64,000 nucleotides of DNA from Flammeovirga pacifica (lineage in GTDB: Bacteria > Bacteroidota > Bacteroidia > Cytophagales > Flammeovirgaceae): the NCBI RefSeq assembly GCF_000807855.2, contig NZ_JRYR02000001.1:3859961-3923960 (forward strand), read 5' to 3'. A program made the translations under genes and the position numbers. How positions within the stretch are numbered: position 1 is the stretch's first letter; the number at the start of each line of letters is the position of its first letter. The notes beneath the pieces are model-generated. The model was not told the DNA's origin. It made no database searches and saw only the letters and a list, made by a program, of their open reading frames with translations. Shown here piece by piece: positions 9,363-18,232 of this stretch.

Positions 9363-10520
9363 TTAATCTTGGATTAACCATTGTTCTGGATCCAATTTTT
9401 GATTATCAGTATTCCATATTTGAAACTGAACTTCATAGAAACCGTCTTTATTTTTAGCTACAACCCCTATAGATTTATTTAAAGGTAATCGATCTCCTTT
9501 TTTGACATAGACCTTTGATAATTTAGAATAGACGGTAAAGTAATTATCATGACGTAGAACCACCACATTTTGAAGGTTAGGTACTTTAGATACTGCGGTA
9601 ACAACACCCTGATGAACTGTTTTTATCTTTGTATTTTTCTTTACTCTTATATCTATTCCGTGATTTTCGATAGTGACTCCCTCTAATACAGGATGGGGGC
9701 GAATACCGAATCTATTAGTAATGACACCTTCTGTTACGGGCCATTGTAATTTTCCTTTTAATTCATTAAAAGATTTTGAAGTATTATCGACCACCACTTT
9801 TTCACTTTTGGTAAGTGCTTTTTTTGTTTTAATCTCTGTAGTCATCGCTAACATTTGGCGTTGAATTTCTGCAAGTCCTTCTCTTTCTTGGTTTAATTGA
9901 TTCTTTAAATATTCTTCTTTATTCCTTAAGTCAGCAATTAAATCACTTTGTTTTTTTTCTAATAACCTTAATTCAGTTAGCTGTGCTTTTTCTTCTGCAA
10001 GTAAAGTTTCTTCTTCCTTGTTTCTAGCTTCTAATTCCACTTTTTTATTAGCAAGTAATGCTTGAGTTCTTTCAATTTCTATAATTTGTTTCTTTCTAAT
10101 CTCTTTATAGTGTTCAAGGTAGCTTGCCCTACGTACAAATTGAGAGAAGTTTTCGCTGGCTAATAAATAAGCTAATTGCTCAAAATCGCCTCCGGTTTTA
10201 TAGGAAGCATATACTAATTGAGCATATTCTTGCTTTAAGATTTCAACTTTATTACTTAGAGAATCTATATTATGAGAGGCCAATAATGCTTCTTTTTTTG
10301 TAATAATTACTCTGTTGTTTATTTGATGAAGTAAATGTTCTAGTCCTTGAATTTGAGCTTCAATATCATTTAATTCACTTAAAGAGGATTCTTTTTTATC
10401 CGTAGTATTTTGTAAGATAGCGGTCGTTTTGGCTATTTTGTTTTTAGCCTCTTGAACGCTCTCTTGCGCATAAATTGACTGTAATATACAAGTCAGGAAT
10501 AGGATGGTAAATAAACGCAT
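9363..10520 (-). CDS. envC: EnvC-like murein hydrolase activator, degenerate M23/LytM domain
   Basis: 385 residues: signal peptide (ends ...IYAQ), a long coiled coil (about residues 20-250) and a C-terminal LytM/M23 fold starting near WPVTEGVITNRFGIRPHP. The first zinc-ligand motif survives as NHGIDI, but the usual YxHL is YSKL and the usual HLHF is EVQF, so the catalytic His residues are lost. This is the pattern of EnvC/NlpD factors, which activate cell-separation amidases rather than cutting peptidoglycan themselves. It acts in the periplasm at the division site. It is a single gene with no adjacent amidase. Confidence 0.85.
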   Translation of the reverse strand: MRLFTILFLTCILQSIYAQESVQEAKNKIAKTTAILQNTTDKKESSLSELNDIEAQIQGLEHLLHQINNRVIITKKEALLASHNIDSLSNKVEILKQEYAQLVYASYKTGGDFEQLAYLLASENFSQFVRRASYLEHYKEIRKKQIIEIERTQALLANKKVELEARNKEEETLLAEEKAQLTELRLLEKKQSDLIADLRNKEEYLKNQLNQEREGLAEIQRQMLAMTTEIKTKKALTKSEKVVVDNTSKSFNELKGKLQWPVTEGVITNRFGIRPHPVLEGVTIENHGIDIRVKKNTKIKTVHQGVVTAVSKVPNLQNVVVLRHDNYFTVYSKLSKVYVKKGDRLPLNKSIGVVAKNKDGFYEVQFQIWNTDNQKLDPEQWLIQD

Positions 10521-10725
10521 TTACTACTAATAAAATCTCAAAAAATTAGAAAGGGGAGTGTCATTCCCTGAGTGTTATAGGTGCTAATCAATATACAAAT
10601 TTGATTCCGTACTCTAATAGTTCAATCAAAAAATATTAACTTTCCAATATATTTAGATACTCAAGAGTTTTGAATTTTTTATTGGAAATCAATACCAATA
10701 AGGTAACCTCAATAGTTAAGATAGT

Positions 10726-11679
10726 TTGATAAATACATATACTTTAGAACGATACACCTCTAAGAATAAAAAGGAATGGGATGATTTTGCATTAAAATGT
10801 ATGCAGCAACATTTTTTCTTTCAAAGAGACTTTTTAGAATATCATAAAGATAGGTTTAAGGACTATTCTTTGATTGTTCGAGATGATAAATCAAAAATTG
10901 TAGCCTTATTTCCTGCTACTATATCAGCAAAGATTATTACCTCTCATGCTGGGGTAACATTTGGAGGGTTGCTATATAGACCAAGAACATTCGTTCAAAA
11001 AGTTATTGTAATTCTTAGTCTCATTGAGGAATACTATAAATTAAAAGGTGTCTTTAAATTAAACTATAAAGTGACACCTTATGTATATAAATCAGAGCAA
11101 GGGGAAGAAGATGTTTATGCATTGTTTAAAAATGATTGGAAATTAATAAGGAGGGATTTTAGTACAATTATTAATATTAATAACACAGTTTCTATAGATA
11201 GAAGTAGAAATAAAAATTTAAAAATAGCAGAGAGGGGAGGTGTTGAGGTAAGGGAAAGTAATGATTTATCTGAATTTTGGAATTTATTAAATATTAATCT
11301 GAATAAAAGGCATACTGTCAATCCAACTCATTCTTTAGTAGAATTACAATTATTAAAAACACTTTTCTCTAAAAATATTTGTTTAATTGGGGGTTATAGA
11401 AATGGGATTCTCTTAGGAGGAGCATTATTATTTATAACAGAAAGAGTATGTAAGGTCCAATATTCTGTCAATTCAGAAGAAGGAAGGAAATATAAGGTAT
11501 TAGATGCTATTTTCATGTCAATTATCAATAAAAACAAATTAGACTTTATTGATTTTGGTCATTCTTGTGAAAACAATGGTAGCGTTTTAAATGTTGGTCT
11601 AAGTAGATTTAAATATCAATTTAGAGGTGAATCCTTAGTTCATGATTTTTATGAAAAAGATTTACGAACTTTACCATAA
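10726..11679 (+). CDS. FemAB/GNAT-like acyltransferase
   Basis: 317 residues from a TTG codon; no ATG or GTG lies near the point where homology-like sequence begins, so TTG is the likely start. The first half contains FGGLLYRPRT and the second half a GNAT-like core: ...ICLIGGYRNGILLGGALLFI... then YSVNSEEGRKYKVLDAIF and FDFGHSCENNG. This layout is typical of Bacteroidota proteins in the FemAB / BioF2-like acetyltransferase group, which often act on cell-surface polymers. The substrate is unknown. It is followed 29 bases later by the DUF2480 gene. Confidence 0.6.
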   Translation: MINTYTLERYTSKNKKEWDDFALKCMQQHFFFQRDFLEYHKDRFKDYSLIVRDDKSKIVALFPATISAKIITSHAGVTFGGLLYRPRTFVQKVIVILSLIEEYYKLKGVFKLNYKVTPYVYKSEQGEEDVYALFKNDWKLIRRDFSTIININNTVSIDRSRNKNLKIAERGGVEVRESNDLSEFWNLLNINLNKRHTVNPTHSLVELQLLKTLFSKNICLIGGYRNGILLGGALLFITERVCKVQYSVNSEEGRKYKVLDAIFMSIINKNKLDFIDFGHSCENNGSVLNVGLSRFKYQFRGESLVHDFYEKDLRTLP

Positions 11680-11708
11680 TCTTTTGTAAACGATATATCA
11701 TTATTAAA

Positions 11709-12221
11709 ATGGATGAAATAGTAAATAGAGTTGCACAAAGTGCTTTGGTTTCTTTCGATTTAGAAGATATTAAACCCAAAGGAGATAGGGTGCTATTCGA
11801 TATTAAAGATCAACTTTTTCAAGGTATTGTACTTCGTGAAAAAGATTTTAGGTTATTCTTAAAAGAACATGATTGGAGTATTTATGAAGGTAAACATATT
11901 GCAATTACATGTTCGACAGAAGCAATTATACCAACATGGGCTTATATGTTACTGACAACAAGGTTCGAAAAGTATGCAGAAACTATTGTGTTCGGTGACC
12001 TTGATAGATTAGAAGAAGCTCTTTTTGAAAAAGCGATTAAAAATTTAGATACGTCAAGTTTAGAGGATAAACCTATAGTAATTAAAGGTTGTTCTAAAGA
12101 AGCTGTACCTACTTCTGCATATTTAAATATAACAGAGAAATTAAGACCAATAGCTAAGACTATTATGTTTGGAGAGCCTTGTAGTACAGTGCCTATTTAT
12201 AAAAAACCGAGACAAAAATAA
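11709..12221 (+). CDS. DUF2480 family protein
   Basis: 170 residues matching the DUF2480 pattern of Bacteroidota: MDEIVNRVAQSALVSFDLED at the start, QGIVLREKDFR, an ALT/TSTEAIIPTWAYMLL-type stretch and KGCSKEAVPTSAYLNI near the end. The two halves each contain an alternation that places a Cys/Ser before an alanine- or proline-rich 'P-T-x-A-Y' turn, hinting at an internal repeat. No signal peptide, so probably cytoplasmic. Function unknown. A strong terminator follows. Confidence 0.8.
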   Translation: MDEIVNRVAQSALVSFDLEDIKPKGDRVLFDIKDQLFQGIVLREKDFRLFLKEHDWSIYEGKHIAITCSTEAIIPTWAYMLLTTRFEKYAETIVFGDLDRLEEALFEKAIKNLDTSSLEDKPIVIKGCSKEAVPTSAYLNITEKLRPIAKTIMFGEPCSTVPIYKKPRQK

Positions 12222-12240
12222 AGTATACAAATTGATGTAT

Positions 12241-12277
12241 AAAAAAACACCTACTAATTAAAGTAGGTGTTTTTTTT
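12241..12277. terminator. Terminator after the DUF2480 gene
   Basis: Stem ACACCTACT (left arm ends 12255) with complement starting 12262, 6-nt loop, A run before and T run after; usable for both convergent genes. Confidence 0.9.
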
Positions 12278-12317
12278 GAAAACGAAAATGGATAAATATG
12301 GTACAGATAATCACTTA

Positions 12318-13775
12318 TCAGATTCTCAATTGTAATTGTGCTATAAATAAACCTGCGTGATGATCAACTGTATTTTTATTGTCTTGTATCATGTAGACTG
12401 GACGAAGTGAATAGTTAGCCGTTACTTTTACATTTTGACCAATTATTGCCCAGTTTACACCGAAGTCGCCATGCCATGAGGCTTCGTCTAATCCTTCTAA
12501 ATCTTTCCAAGAAAGACCTACGTAAGGTTGTATTTTCTTTTCTGAATTATAAATTGTTTCAGGTAGCGTATAGGCAAGTTCTGTGTGGAATATATGTCCT
12601 GTGCCGTGAGAATAAAAAGCAAAACCAGCACCTTGAGGAGAATCTCCGCCAGAAGCAAACCCTCCTAGAACATTGGCATTTCTTAAATAATTATCACCGT
12701 ATTGGTAATTATAATAAACACCATAAGCGGTAATTCCTCCGCCTTTATGTCCTAATGGTAAACTTAGAAATGCGTCAACAGCAACTTTAGTGATATCATT
12801 TTCTTGAAGTGCCCAATCATTATTTACATCTTTAATGTATGTGGCTGTTCCACCCGGTTGGTACTGAAAACCGGCGCCAATATTAAATACACGTTTCTGT
12901 CCAAAGTAATTCATCTGTGAGGCTCCCGATACAGATTGAGATTCGATATCCCAGAATTGCCAATAGAAATATCCATTGTAATTGTAGTTCGTCTGTTTAA
13001 GAAGGTAGGTTTCTCCTTCTTTTACTCCACTTGGAGGAGTAGGACTATTAGCGAAACCTAACATTTCTGTTTTAGACATTGGTTTTCCACTAATAGATGG
13101 AGCACCCGCATCTGCAGTAATAAGAGGTTTATTTAAAGAGATCTGATAACCTAATTTACCTAATGTAACACCTCTAAAGAATACTCCCATCTGACGAACA
13201 ATAGCATCTGTTCTATTTACCTCAGGAAAGTTAAATCCTGGATTATCTAAAATAAGGTAGTTATTAGAACCTACTCTAGAAAGCCTTGAAAGACCTTGCC
13301 AAAAATGAATTCCTGAACCAAAATAATTTTTTGGTGCTATTCTAATTTGACCTTGGAAATCGTGGACATATACATTTTGGTATATATCAGAATAGGTACC
13401 GTCTGATGTTGCTCCAATTTGAGCAAATAACAGGTACTTATTCTCCACATTAAGGTAAAACATGGTACGTATACGTCTCATGGCAAAATCAGAAAAATGA
13501 TCCATAGGTTCTTCAGTAATTTTATTGATTGAACCAGGATTAGTTTCTCCATAACGCCACCAAGATTGCATACCAAGTATAAACTTGAAATAAGAAGTTT
13601 TATCTTGGTTTAAGTCTAGGCGAATACCTCTTTTAAAAACATCTACAGTTTTTTGATATTCTGTTTTTTCTATAGCAGGAGAAGGAGACTTTTCGACTTT
13701 TGTAGAGTCAAAATTTTGTCCCCAAATATTTAAGCTAATAAGGGTGAAAAAAGTTAATGATATTTTAAATCGCAT
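12318..13775 (-). CDS. Outer-membrane porin-like beta-barrel protein
   Basis: 485 residues with a signal peptide (ends ...NIWGQ). The body shows alternating hydrophobic/aromatic strands, many Gly/Tyr/Asn turns and a final strand AGLFIAQLQLRI, as in outer-membrane barrels. The arrangement SYFKFILGMQSWWRYGE...MRRIRTMFYLNVENKYLLFAQIG resembles OprO/OprP-type and related Bacteroidota porins. Substrate unknown. A TACCTTTG -7 element lies 28 bases upstream, giving a very short leader. Confidence 0.7.
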   Translation of the reverse strand: MRFKISLTFFTLISLNIWGQNFDSTKVEKSPSPAIEKTEYQKTVDVFKRGIRLDLNQDKTSYFKFILGMQSWWRYGETNPGSINKITEEPMDHFSDFAMRRIRTMFYLNVENKYLLFAQIGATSDGTYSDIYQNVYVHDFQGQIRIAPKNYFGSGIHFWQGLSRLSRVGSNNYLILDNPGFNFPEVNRTDAIVRQMGVFFRGVTLGKLGYQISLNKPLITADAGAPSISGKPMSKTEMLGFANSPTPPSGVKEGETYLLKQTNYNYNGYFYWQFWDIESQSVSGASQMNYFGQKRVFNIGAGFQYQPGGTATYIKDVNNDWALQENDITKVAVDAFLSLPLGHKGGGITAYGVYYNYQYGDNYLRNANVLGGFASGGDSPQGAGFAFYSHGTGHIFHTELAYTLPETIYNSEKKIQPYVGLSWKDLEGLDEASWHGDFGVNWAIIGQNVKVTANYSLRPVYMIQDNKNTVDHHAGLFIAQLQLRI

Positions 13776-13802
13776 TCTATGAAATAAGTTCTTGTGACGC
13801 TA

Positions 13803-13810
13803 CAAAGGTA
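13803..13810 (-). promoter_or_regulatory. Bacteroidota -7 promoter element for the porin gene
   Basis: On the minus strand the bases read TACCTTTG, a perfect match to the TAnnTTTG -7 consensus of this phylum. Spacing to the start codon at 13775 predicts a leader of about 20 bases. Confidence 0.6.
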
Positions 13811-13870
13811 AATTAAGAATTTTTATTAAATAGAATATTCATCACATAGATTTAGTGAAATTATATGATT

Positions 13871-14320
13871 TCAATCATACATGTCTTCTATTTCAATATC
13901 GTAAAGTGAAATTTTGTAATTTTTTATTTTTTCAGTGTGAAATTGAACCCATTCTTCTTTAGTGATTTTATAATCGGGATGTTGATCATCATAATCTAGA
14001 TAATGAAGGTCTAGTTCAAAAAATTCATTTCTAAAGTGATCTTCAATAATCACAAAGTTTGTAAGTAAATTTTGACTCAGGTTTTCTATTATTTCTAATT
14101 CTTTATTAACGAATTCTCTTAAAGTGATTCTCAATTGTAGAATCTCATATTTCTCATTGTCGGTTAGTTGCTCCAATTGACTTTTAAGAGCATATGATTT
14201 TAAATCATTCCAATTTCTTTCTGAATCATCTAGATGGTCCGTATTATTTTGACCAAATGAAGTAAAAGAGAAGAGAAGAAAACTGATGATAATAAGTTTT
14301 TGGGCGAAGTAATTATTCAT
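13871..14320 (-). CDS. Hypothetical secreted protein
   Basis: 149 residues with a signal peptide (hydrophobic core IIISFLLFSFTSF, cleavage near FGQ). The mature part is acidic and mostly helical, with a C-terminal EEWVQFHTEKIKNYKISLYDIEIEDMYD. No family recognised. It lies between the porin and the lpdA terminator and has no obvious partner. Confidence 0.55.
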   Translation of the reverse strand: MNNYFAQKLIIISFLLFSFTSFGQNNTDHLDDSERNWNDLKSYALKSQLEQLTDNEKYEILQLRITLREFVNKELEIIENLSQNLLTNFVIIEDHFRNEFFELDLHYLDYDDQHPDYKITKEEWVQFHTEKIKNYKISLYDIEIEDMYD

Positions 14321-14361
14321 AATATTTGGGTAAATTGTTGTAGGGGAAAGAAATTAATAAA

Positions 14362-14398
14362 AAAAGTCACTGTCCCAAAATGTGGAACAGTGACTTTT
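14362..14398 (-). terminator. Terminator of lpdA
   Basis: Near-perfect inverted repeat around AAAGTCACTGT / ACAGTGACTTT with an A run on the plus strand (T run on minus) after the hairpin, 29 bases past the lpdA stop. Confidence 0.85.
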
Positions 14399-14426
14399 AT
14401 ATAGATTACTATATCTTCTTTATATC

Positions 14427-15830
14427 TTACAAGTGGATACACTCGTCATATGCTAATGCTGCCGCTTCCATTACCGCTTCTGATAATGTTGGGTGAGGGT
14501 GAACAGCTGTGATGATCTCATGACCTGTTACTTCTAATTTACGAGCAACAACTGCCTCAGCAATCATTTCTGTAACGTTAGAACCAATCATATGACATCC
14601 TAACCACTCTCCGTACTTAGCATCAAAGATTACTTTTACAAAACCTTCTTTATGACCTGAAGCAGATGCTTTACCAGAAGCAGAGAATGGGAATTTACCC
14701 ACTTTCACTTCATAGCCAGCTTCTTTAGCCATTTCTTCAGTCATACCTACAGATGCAACTTCAGGAACTGTGTATGTACAACCTGGGATATTACCGTAGT
14801 TCATTGGTTCTGGAGTTAATCCAGCTAATTTTTCTACACAAATAATACCTTCATGAGAAGCAACGTGTGCTAAAGCAGGACCTTGAACGATATCACCGAT
14901 AGCGTATACAGAAGGAATATTTGTTTGGTAGTAATCATTTACTAAAACTTTTCCTCTGTCATGAGCAACACCTACTTCTTCAAGACCGATACCTTCTAAG
15001 TTAGTTTCAACACCAACTGCAGAAAGAACTACATCACATTCGATAGTAGTTTCTTTATCTTTCTTGTTATCTTTTACTGTAACAACACATCCATTACCAG
15101 AAGTATCTACAGTTTGTACTGCAGCATTAGTCAATACTTTAATACCTTGTTTTTTGAAGTTACGCTCTAGTTCTTTAGAAACATCAGCATCTTCATTAGG
15201 TACGATGCGAGGTAGGTATTCAACTACTGTTACTTCTGTACCGATAGAGTTATAGAAGTAAGCAAACTCAACACCAATAGCACCAGAACCCATAACAACC
15301 AATTTCTTAGGTTGCTCAGATAGTGTCATTGCCTGACGGTAACCAATTACTTTCTCACCATCAATTTTGATATGAGGAAGTTCTTTAGCTCTACCACCAG
15401 TAGCTAAAATAATATGTTCTGCGTCATAAACAGTAGCGTTACCATCAGCGTCAGTAACTTCTACTTGTTTTGAACCTACAAGTTTACCGAATCCAAGAAG
15501 TTTTTCGATTTTGTTCTTTTTGATCAAGAACTCAACTCCTTTACTCATGCCAGCAGCCACTCCACGAGATCTTTGTACCATGGCAGGGAAATCAGCAGAA
15601 GCTTCGCCTACATTAATACCAAAATCTTTTGCATGGTTGATGTATTGAAATACCTGACCACTTTTTAATAAAGCTTTCGTTGGAATACATCCCCAGTTCA
15701 AGCAAATACCACCTACTTCAGCTTTCTCTACTACGGCTACTTTTAGACCAAGTTGAGAAGCACGGATAGCGGCAACGTATCCACCAGGACCGGATCCTAT
15801 TACGATTAAATCAAATTTTGTTGCTGACAT
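14427..15830 (-). CDS. lpdA: Dihydrolipoyl dehydrogenase
   Basis: 467 residues. FAD-binding GxGxxG (IGSGPGGYVA), the redox-active pair in GGICLNWGCIPTKALL (Cys43, Cys48), the NAD-binding VVMGSGAIGVEFA, the second FAD motif YAIGDI and the catalytic His-Glu region AVHPHPTLSE are all present. It is the E3 component shared by pyruvate and 2-oxoglutarate dehydrogenase complexes and the glycine cleavage system, reoxidising the lipoyl arm with NAD+. E1/E2 genes are not adjacent, so it is probably a shared E3. It has its own promoter-like element and terminator. Confidence 0.96.
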   Translation of the reverse strand: MSATKFDLIVIGSGPGGYVAAIRASQLGLKVAVVEKAEVGGICLNWGCIPTKALLKSGQVFQYINHAKDFGINVGEASADFPAMVQRSRGVAAGMSKGVEFLIKKNKIEKLLGFGKLVGSKQVEVTDADGNATVYDAEHIILATGGRAKELPHIKIDGEKVIGYRQAMTLSEQPKKLVVMGSGAIGVEFAYFYNSIGTEVTVVEYLPRIVPNEDADVSKELERNFKKQGIKVLTNAAVQTVDTSGNGCVVTVKDNKKDKETTIECDVVLSAVGVETNLEGIGLEEVGVAHDRGKVLVNDYYQTNIPSVYAIGDIVQGPALAHVASHEGIICVEKLAGLTPEPMNYGNIPGCTYTVPEVASVGMTEEMAKEAGYEVKVGKFPFSASGKASASGHKEGFVKVIFDAKYGEWLGCHMIGSNVTEMIAEAVVARKLEVTGHEIITAVHPHPTLSEAVMEAAALAYDECIHL

Positions 15831-15935
15831 AACTTTGTTGTTAATATATAATTTTTCGTTTTTCGTTTTTGAGGATTTCCCACATTTAAATGATCATCAA
15901 ATACATTCAATATGGAAATATTATAAAATCCCCTG

Positions 15936-15943
15936 CAAAAATA
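15936..15943 (-). promoter_or_regulatory. -7 promoter element for lpdA
   Basis: TATTTTTG on the minus strand fits TAnnTTTG. Predicted leader of about 100 bases. No convincing -33 TTG at the usual distance. Confidence 0.45.
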
Positions 15944-16288
15944 CACGTTCAAGTATAAAATAAAAACGTTTCTGAAAAGGGTTTACAGAATTGATTCTGA
16001 AAAGAGGGGAAATTGAGTGAAATTATCCTATATTTTTAAAAGAAAATAAATACGATCTAGAGATGATAGGGTGTAGTCTCTCTATTAGGTTTAATCGTTT
16101 TAAAATTTAAAAATGGTATTAACCATTTAAGAATAGGGCCACAATTGAAATTTTGGAGAAGTGGAATTTAAATTTACTTCCATATTGAAAATTACTTTCT
16201 TCTAATAATGATCGATAAGACGTCATCATTTTAAGACACTATAATAATATTATCTGCTTGGTCTCTTTTTCATATACTATATTTTCAG

Positions 16289-16296
16289 TAGTTTTG
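16289..16296 (+). promoter_or_regulatory. -7 promoter element for the small membrane-protein gene
   Basis: TAGTTTTG matches TAnnTTTG. The transcript would begin near 16303 with a 7-bp hairpin and a leader of about 80 bases. Confidence 0.5.
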
Positions 16297-16385
16297 TAAT
16301 AGCCGTTAATTGATTTTCTTTAACGGTCAATAGTTGAAATTCAGCAATTTATGTGTTTGATTGCGAGAGTTAAAAAGAGAAGAAG

Positions 16386-16661
16386 ATGAAGAGACCTACA
16401 ATGTTTAAACTGTTATCTTATAGACAGTTTGATTTTACCACCCGTTACTATGATGCTGATAAAGAGGAAAGAGACGCACGTCATAAAGCACTTTACAAAA
16501 AGTATCAAAAACAAGAGGATAAAGAAAAAACAATAAAGGGAATTCAGGATAGTTTAGATTTCTCAGCTATGAGACATAGAAGAACTGAAAAGAAACCTGT
16601 TATTATTCGAGCTATGATTGTAGCAGGATTATTTGCCCTGTTATATTTTATATTTAACTAG
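16386..16661 (+). CDS. Small protein with C-terminal membrane anchor
   Basis: 91 residues. The N-terminal two thirds is very basic and acidic (KEERDARHKALYKKYQKQEDKEKT), and residues ~73-91 (AMIVAGLFALLYFIFN) form one membrane segment at the extreme C-terminus, so it is a tail-anchored cytoplasmic-facing protein. FDFTTRYYDADKEERDAR resembles a short motif found in small Bacteroidota proteins of unknown role. It lies upstream of the deoxynucleoside kinases but they have a separate promoter. Confidence 0.65.
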   Translation: MKRPTMFKLLSYRQFDFTTRYYDADKEERDARHKALYKKYQKQEDKEKTIKGIQDSLDFSAMRHRRTEKKPVIIRAMIVAGLFALLYFIFN

Positions 16662-16729
16662 CTTTAAAGTCAGTTGGTATTTTTAACAGACTTTCTTCAA
16701 TATCATCTTTTTACACGAATCAAATATTT

Positions 16730-16737
16730 TATATTTG
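16730..16737 (+). promoter_or_regulatory. -7 promoter element for the kinase cluster
   Basis: TATATTTG matches TAnnTTTG, 77 bases before the first kinase start. Confidence 0.55.
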
Positions 16738-16813
16738 CACCCTTGTTTAATTTGAGTAGAAACCCAAATTAATTTTTATTAAAATCACGTCATACTTCTT
16801 ATAATAGAATTAT

Positions 16814-17446
16814 ATGTATATCGCTATAGCAGGAAATATAGGTTGTGGAAAAACAACATTGACTAGACTACTTTCAGAGCGTTTTGGATGGAGAGCATTG
16901 TACGAAAGTACTGTCAATAATCCTTATCTTGAAGATTTCTATCAGGATATGGAAACATGGTCGCTTCACCTACAAACCTACTTTTTAAACCATCGGTTCG
17001 AGCAAGTTAAAGATGCTACTGTGGATAATCCTGTTATTCAAGATCGTTCTTTATATGAAGGTACTTACGTTTTTACAGAAAATTTAAGACGTTCAGGCGT
17101 ATTGAATCAAAGAGATTTTGAAAACTATACAGCCTTATCAAAATTATACGAAGCAAAAGCAAATCCTCCTCATCTATTAATTTACCTTAGAGCTGACATA
17201 GATAAGCTTCAAAGAAATATTGAAAAAAGAGGACGTGATTACGAAAAGACTATTCCAACTGAATACTTACAAAACTTGAACGACCTTTACGAAGAGTGGA
17301 TCGACGGTTATGATAAAGGTGGATTAGTTGTAGTTGATGTAAATGATGTGGATTTTGTATCAAATGAACATGATTTTGAGCGCATAGCTTCTGCAATCGA
17401 ATCTGCAATGCGTATTCGTAAAACTCCAACAGGAACACTAGTATAA
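16814..17446 (+). CDS. Deoxynucleoside kinase (first of three)
   Basis: 210 residues. P-loop GNIGCGKT at residues 7-14, the substrate-site Asp-Arg-Ser in VIQDRSLYEG (77-79), and the arginine-rich LID EKRGRDYE identify the dCK/dGK/dAK family, which phosphorylates salvaged deoxynucleosides to 5'-monophosphates in the cytoplasm. The Ser of the usual GSGKT is Cys here. It shares its P-loop start (MYIAIAGNIG) with the next two genes. The gap to the second kinase is 26 bases, so the first two are probably co-transcribed and may form a heteromer. Base specificity cannot be read from sequence alone. Confidence 0.9.
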   Translation: MYIAIAGNIGCGKTTLTRLLSERFGWRALYESTVNNPYLEDFYQDMETWSLHLQTYFLNHRFEQVKDATVDNPVIQDRSLYEGTYVFTENLRRSGVLNQRDFENYTALSKLYEAKANPPHLLIYLRADIDKLQRNIEKRGRDYEKTIPTEYLQNLNDLYEEWIDGYDKGGLVVVDVNDVDFVSNEHDFERIASAIESAMRIRKTPTGTLV

Positions 17447-17472
17447 TTCTCTAACAACTAATCTAAGAAAAA

Positions 17473-18096
17473 ATGTATATCGCAATTGCGGGAAATATTG
17501 GTAGTGGTAAAACTACTTTAACAGGAAAACTTGCAGCTCATTTTGGTTGGGAACCTCGTTATGAAAGTGCAGACGATAATCCATATTTAGAAGATTTTTA
17601 TGAGGATATGTCTAGATGGGCATTCCCTCTTCAAGTATATTTCTTAAACAGTCGTTTCCGTCAGGTAATGGAAGTTTCAAGAACAGAACAACCGATTATA
17701 CAAGATAGATCGTTGTACGAAGATGCTAAGATTTTTGCTAGGCAGTTAAATGCAGATAATCATCTTACAGATCGTGATACTGAAACATTTAATGCAGTAT
17801 TTAATTCTGTGACTGAAAATGCACCTGCACCAGATTTGTTAGTGTATTTAAGAACATCTGTTCCTCAATTATTAGATCATATTAGAAAACGTGGTCGTGA
17901 ATATGAGCAAAGTATTTCAAGAGCCTATTTAACTGGCTTGAATGAATATTATGAAGAGTGGATTTCTAACTATGATCAAGGGAAATTACTAGTTATTGAT
18001 ATGGAGGATATGGATTTTGTTGAAAATGATAAACATCTTCAGCAAATCATCGGAAGTATTGATGCTGAATTACATGCTCAAAAAGCAAGAGTATAA
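17473..18096 (+). CDS. Deoxynucleoside kinase (second of three)
   Basis: 207 residues. P-loop GNIGSGKT, DRS in IIQDRSLYED and LID RKRGREYEQS mark the same family as its neighbours. It differs from the first copy in the region between P-loop and DRS (SRWAFPLQVYFLNSRFRQV), which lines the substrate pocket, so a different base preference is plausible. A hairpin terminator follows at 18112-18151. Confidence 0.9.
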   Translation: MYIAIAGNIGSGKTTLTGKLAAHFGWEPRYESADDNPYLEDFYEDMSRWAFPLQVYFLNSRFRQVMEVSRTEQPIIQDRSLYEDAKIFARQLNADNHLTDRDTETFNAVFNSVTENAPAPDLLVYLRTSVPQLLDHIRKRGREYEQSISRAYLTGLNEYYEEWISNYDQGKLLVIDMEDMDFVENDKHLQQIIGSIDAELHAQKARV

Positions 18097-18111
18097 CCTA
18101 AGAGTTTTAAG

Positions 18112-18151
18112 AAAACGTGTGTTATACAGTAAATTATAGCACACGTTTTTT
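18112..18151 (+). terminator. Terminator between second and third kinase
   Basis: Stem AAAACGTGTG...CACACGTTTT (left 18112-18126, right 18135-18149, one G-T pair) ending in a T run. Confidence 0.85.
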
Positions 18152-18232
18152 GCTGCTTTATAGTATTCTATTTATCTCTAGGGTAGAATACACCTAATTA
18201 AATACCATTATTAAAGAACTTCATCGATCATA

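Larger units (their letters stand above)
15831..16385. other. 555-bp intergenic region between lpdA and a small membrane-protein gene
   Basis: Divergent promoter region. It holds the lpdA -7 element (15936-15943), a short palindrome around AATGGT/ACCATT near 16112-16127, a plus-strand TAGTTTTG -7 element (16289-16296) and a hairpin CCGTTAA/TTAACGG (16303-16326) exactly at the expected transcript start of the next gene. No tRNA or protein-coding signal was seen. Confidence 0.6.

Noticed and set aside
9363-10520. Active M23 peptidase
   Set aside because: Two of the zinc-binding or catalytic His positions are replaced, so an activator role is more likely.
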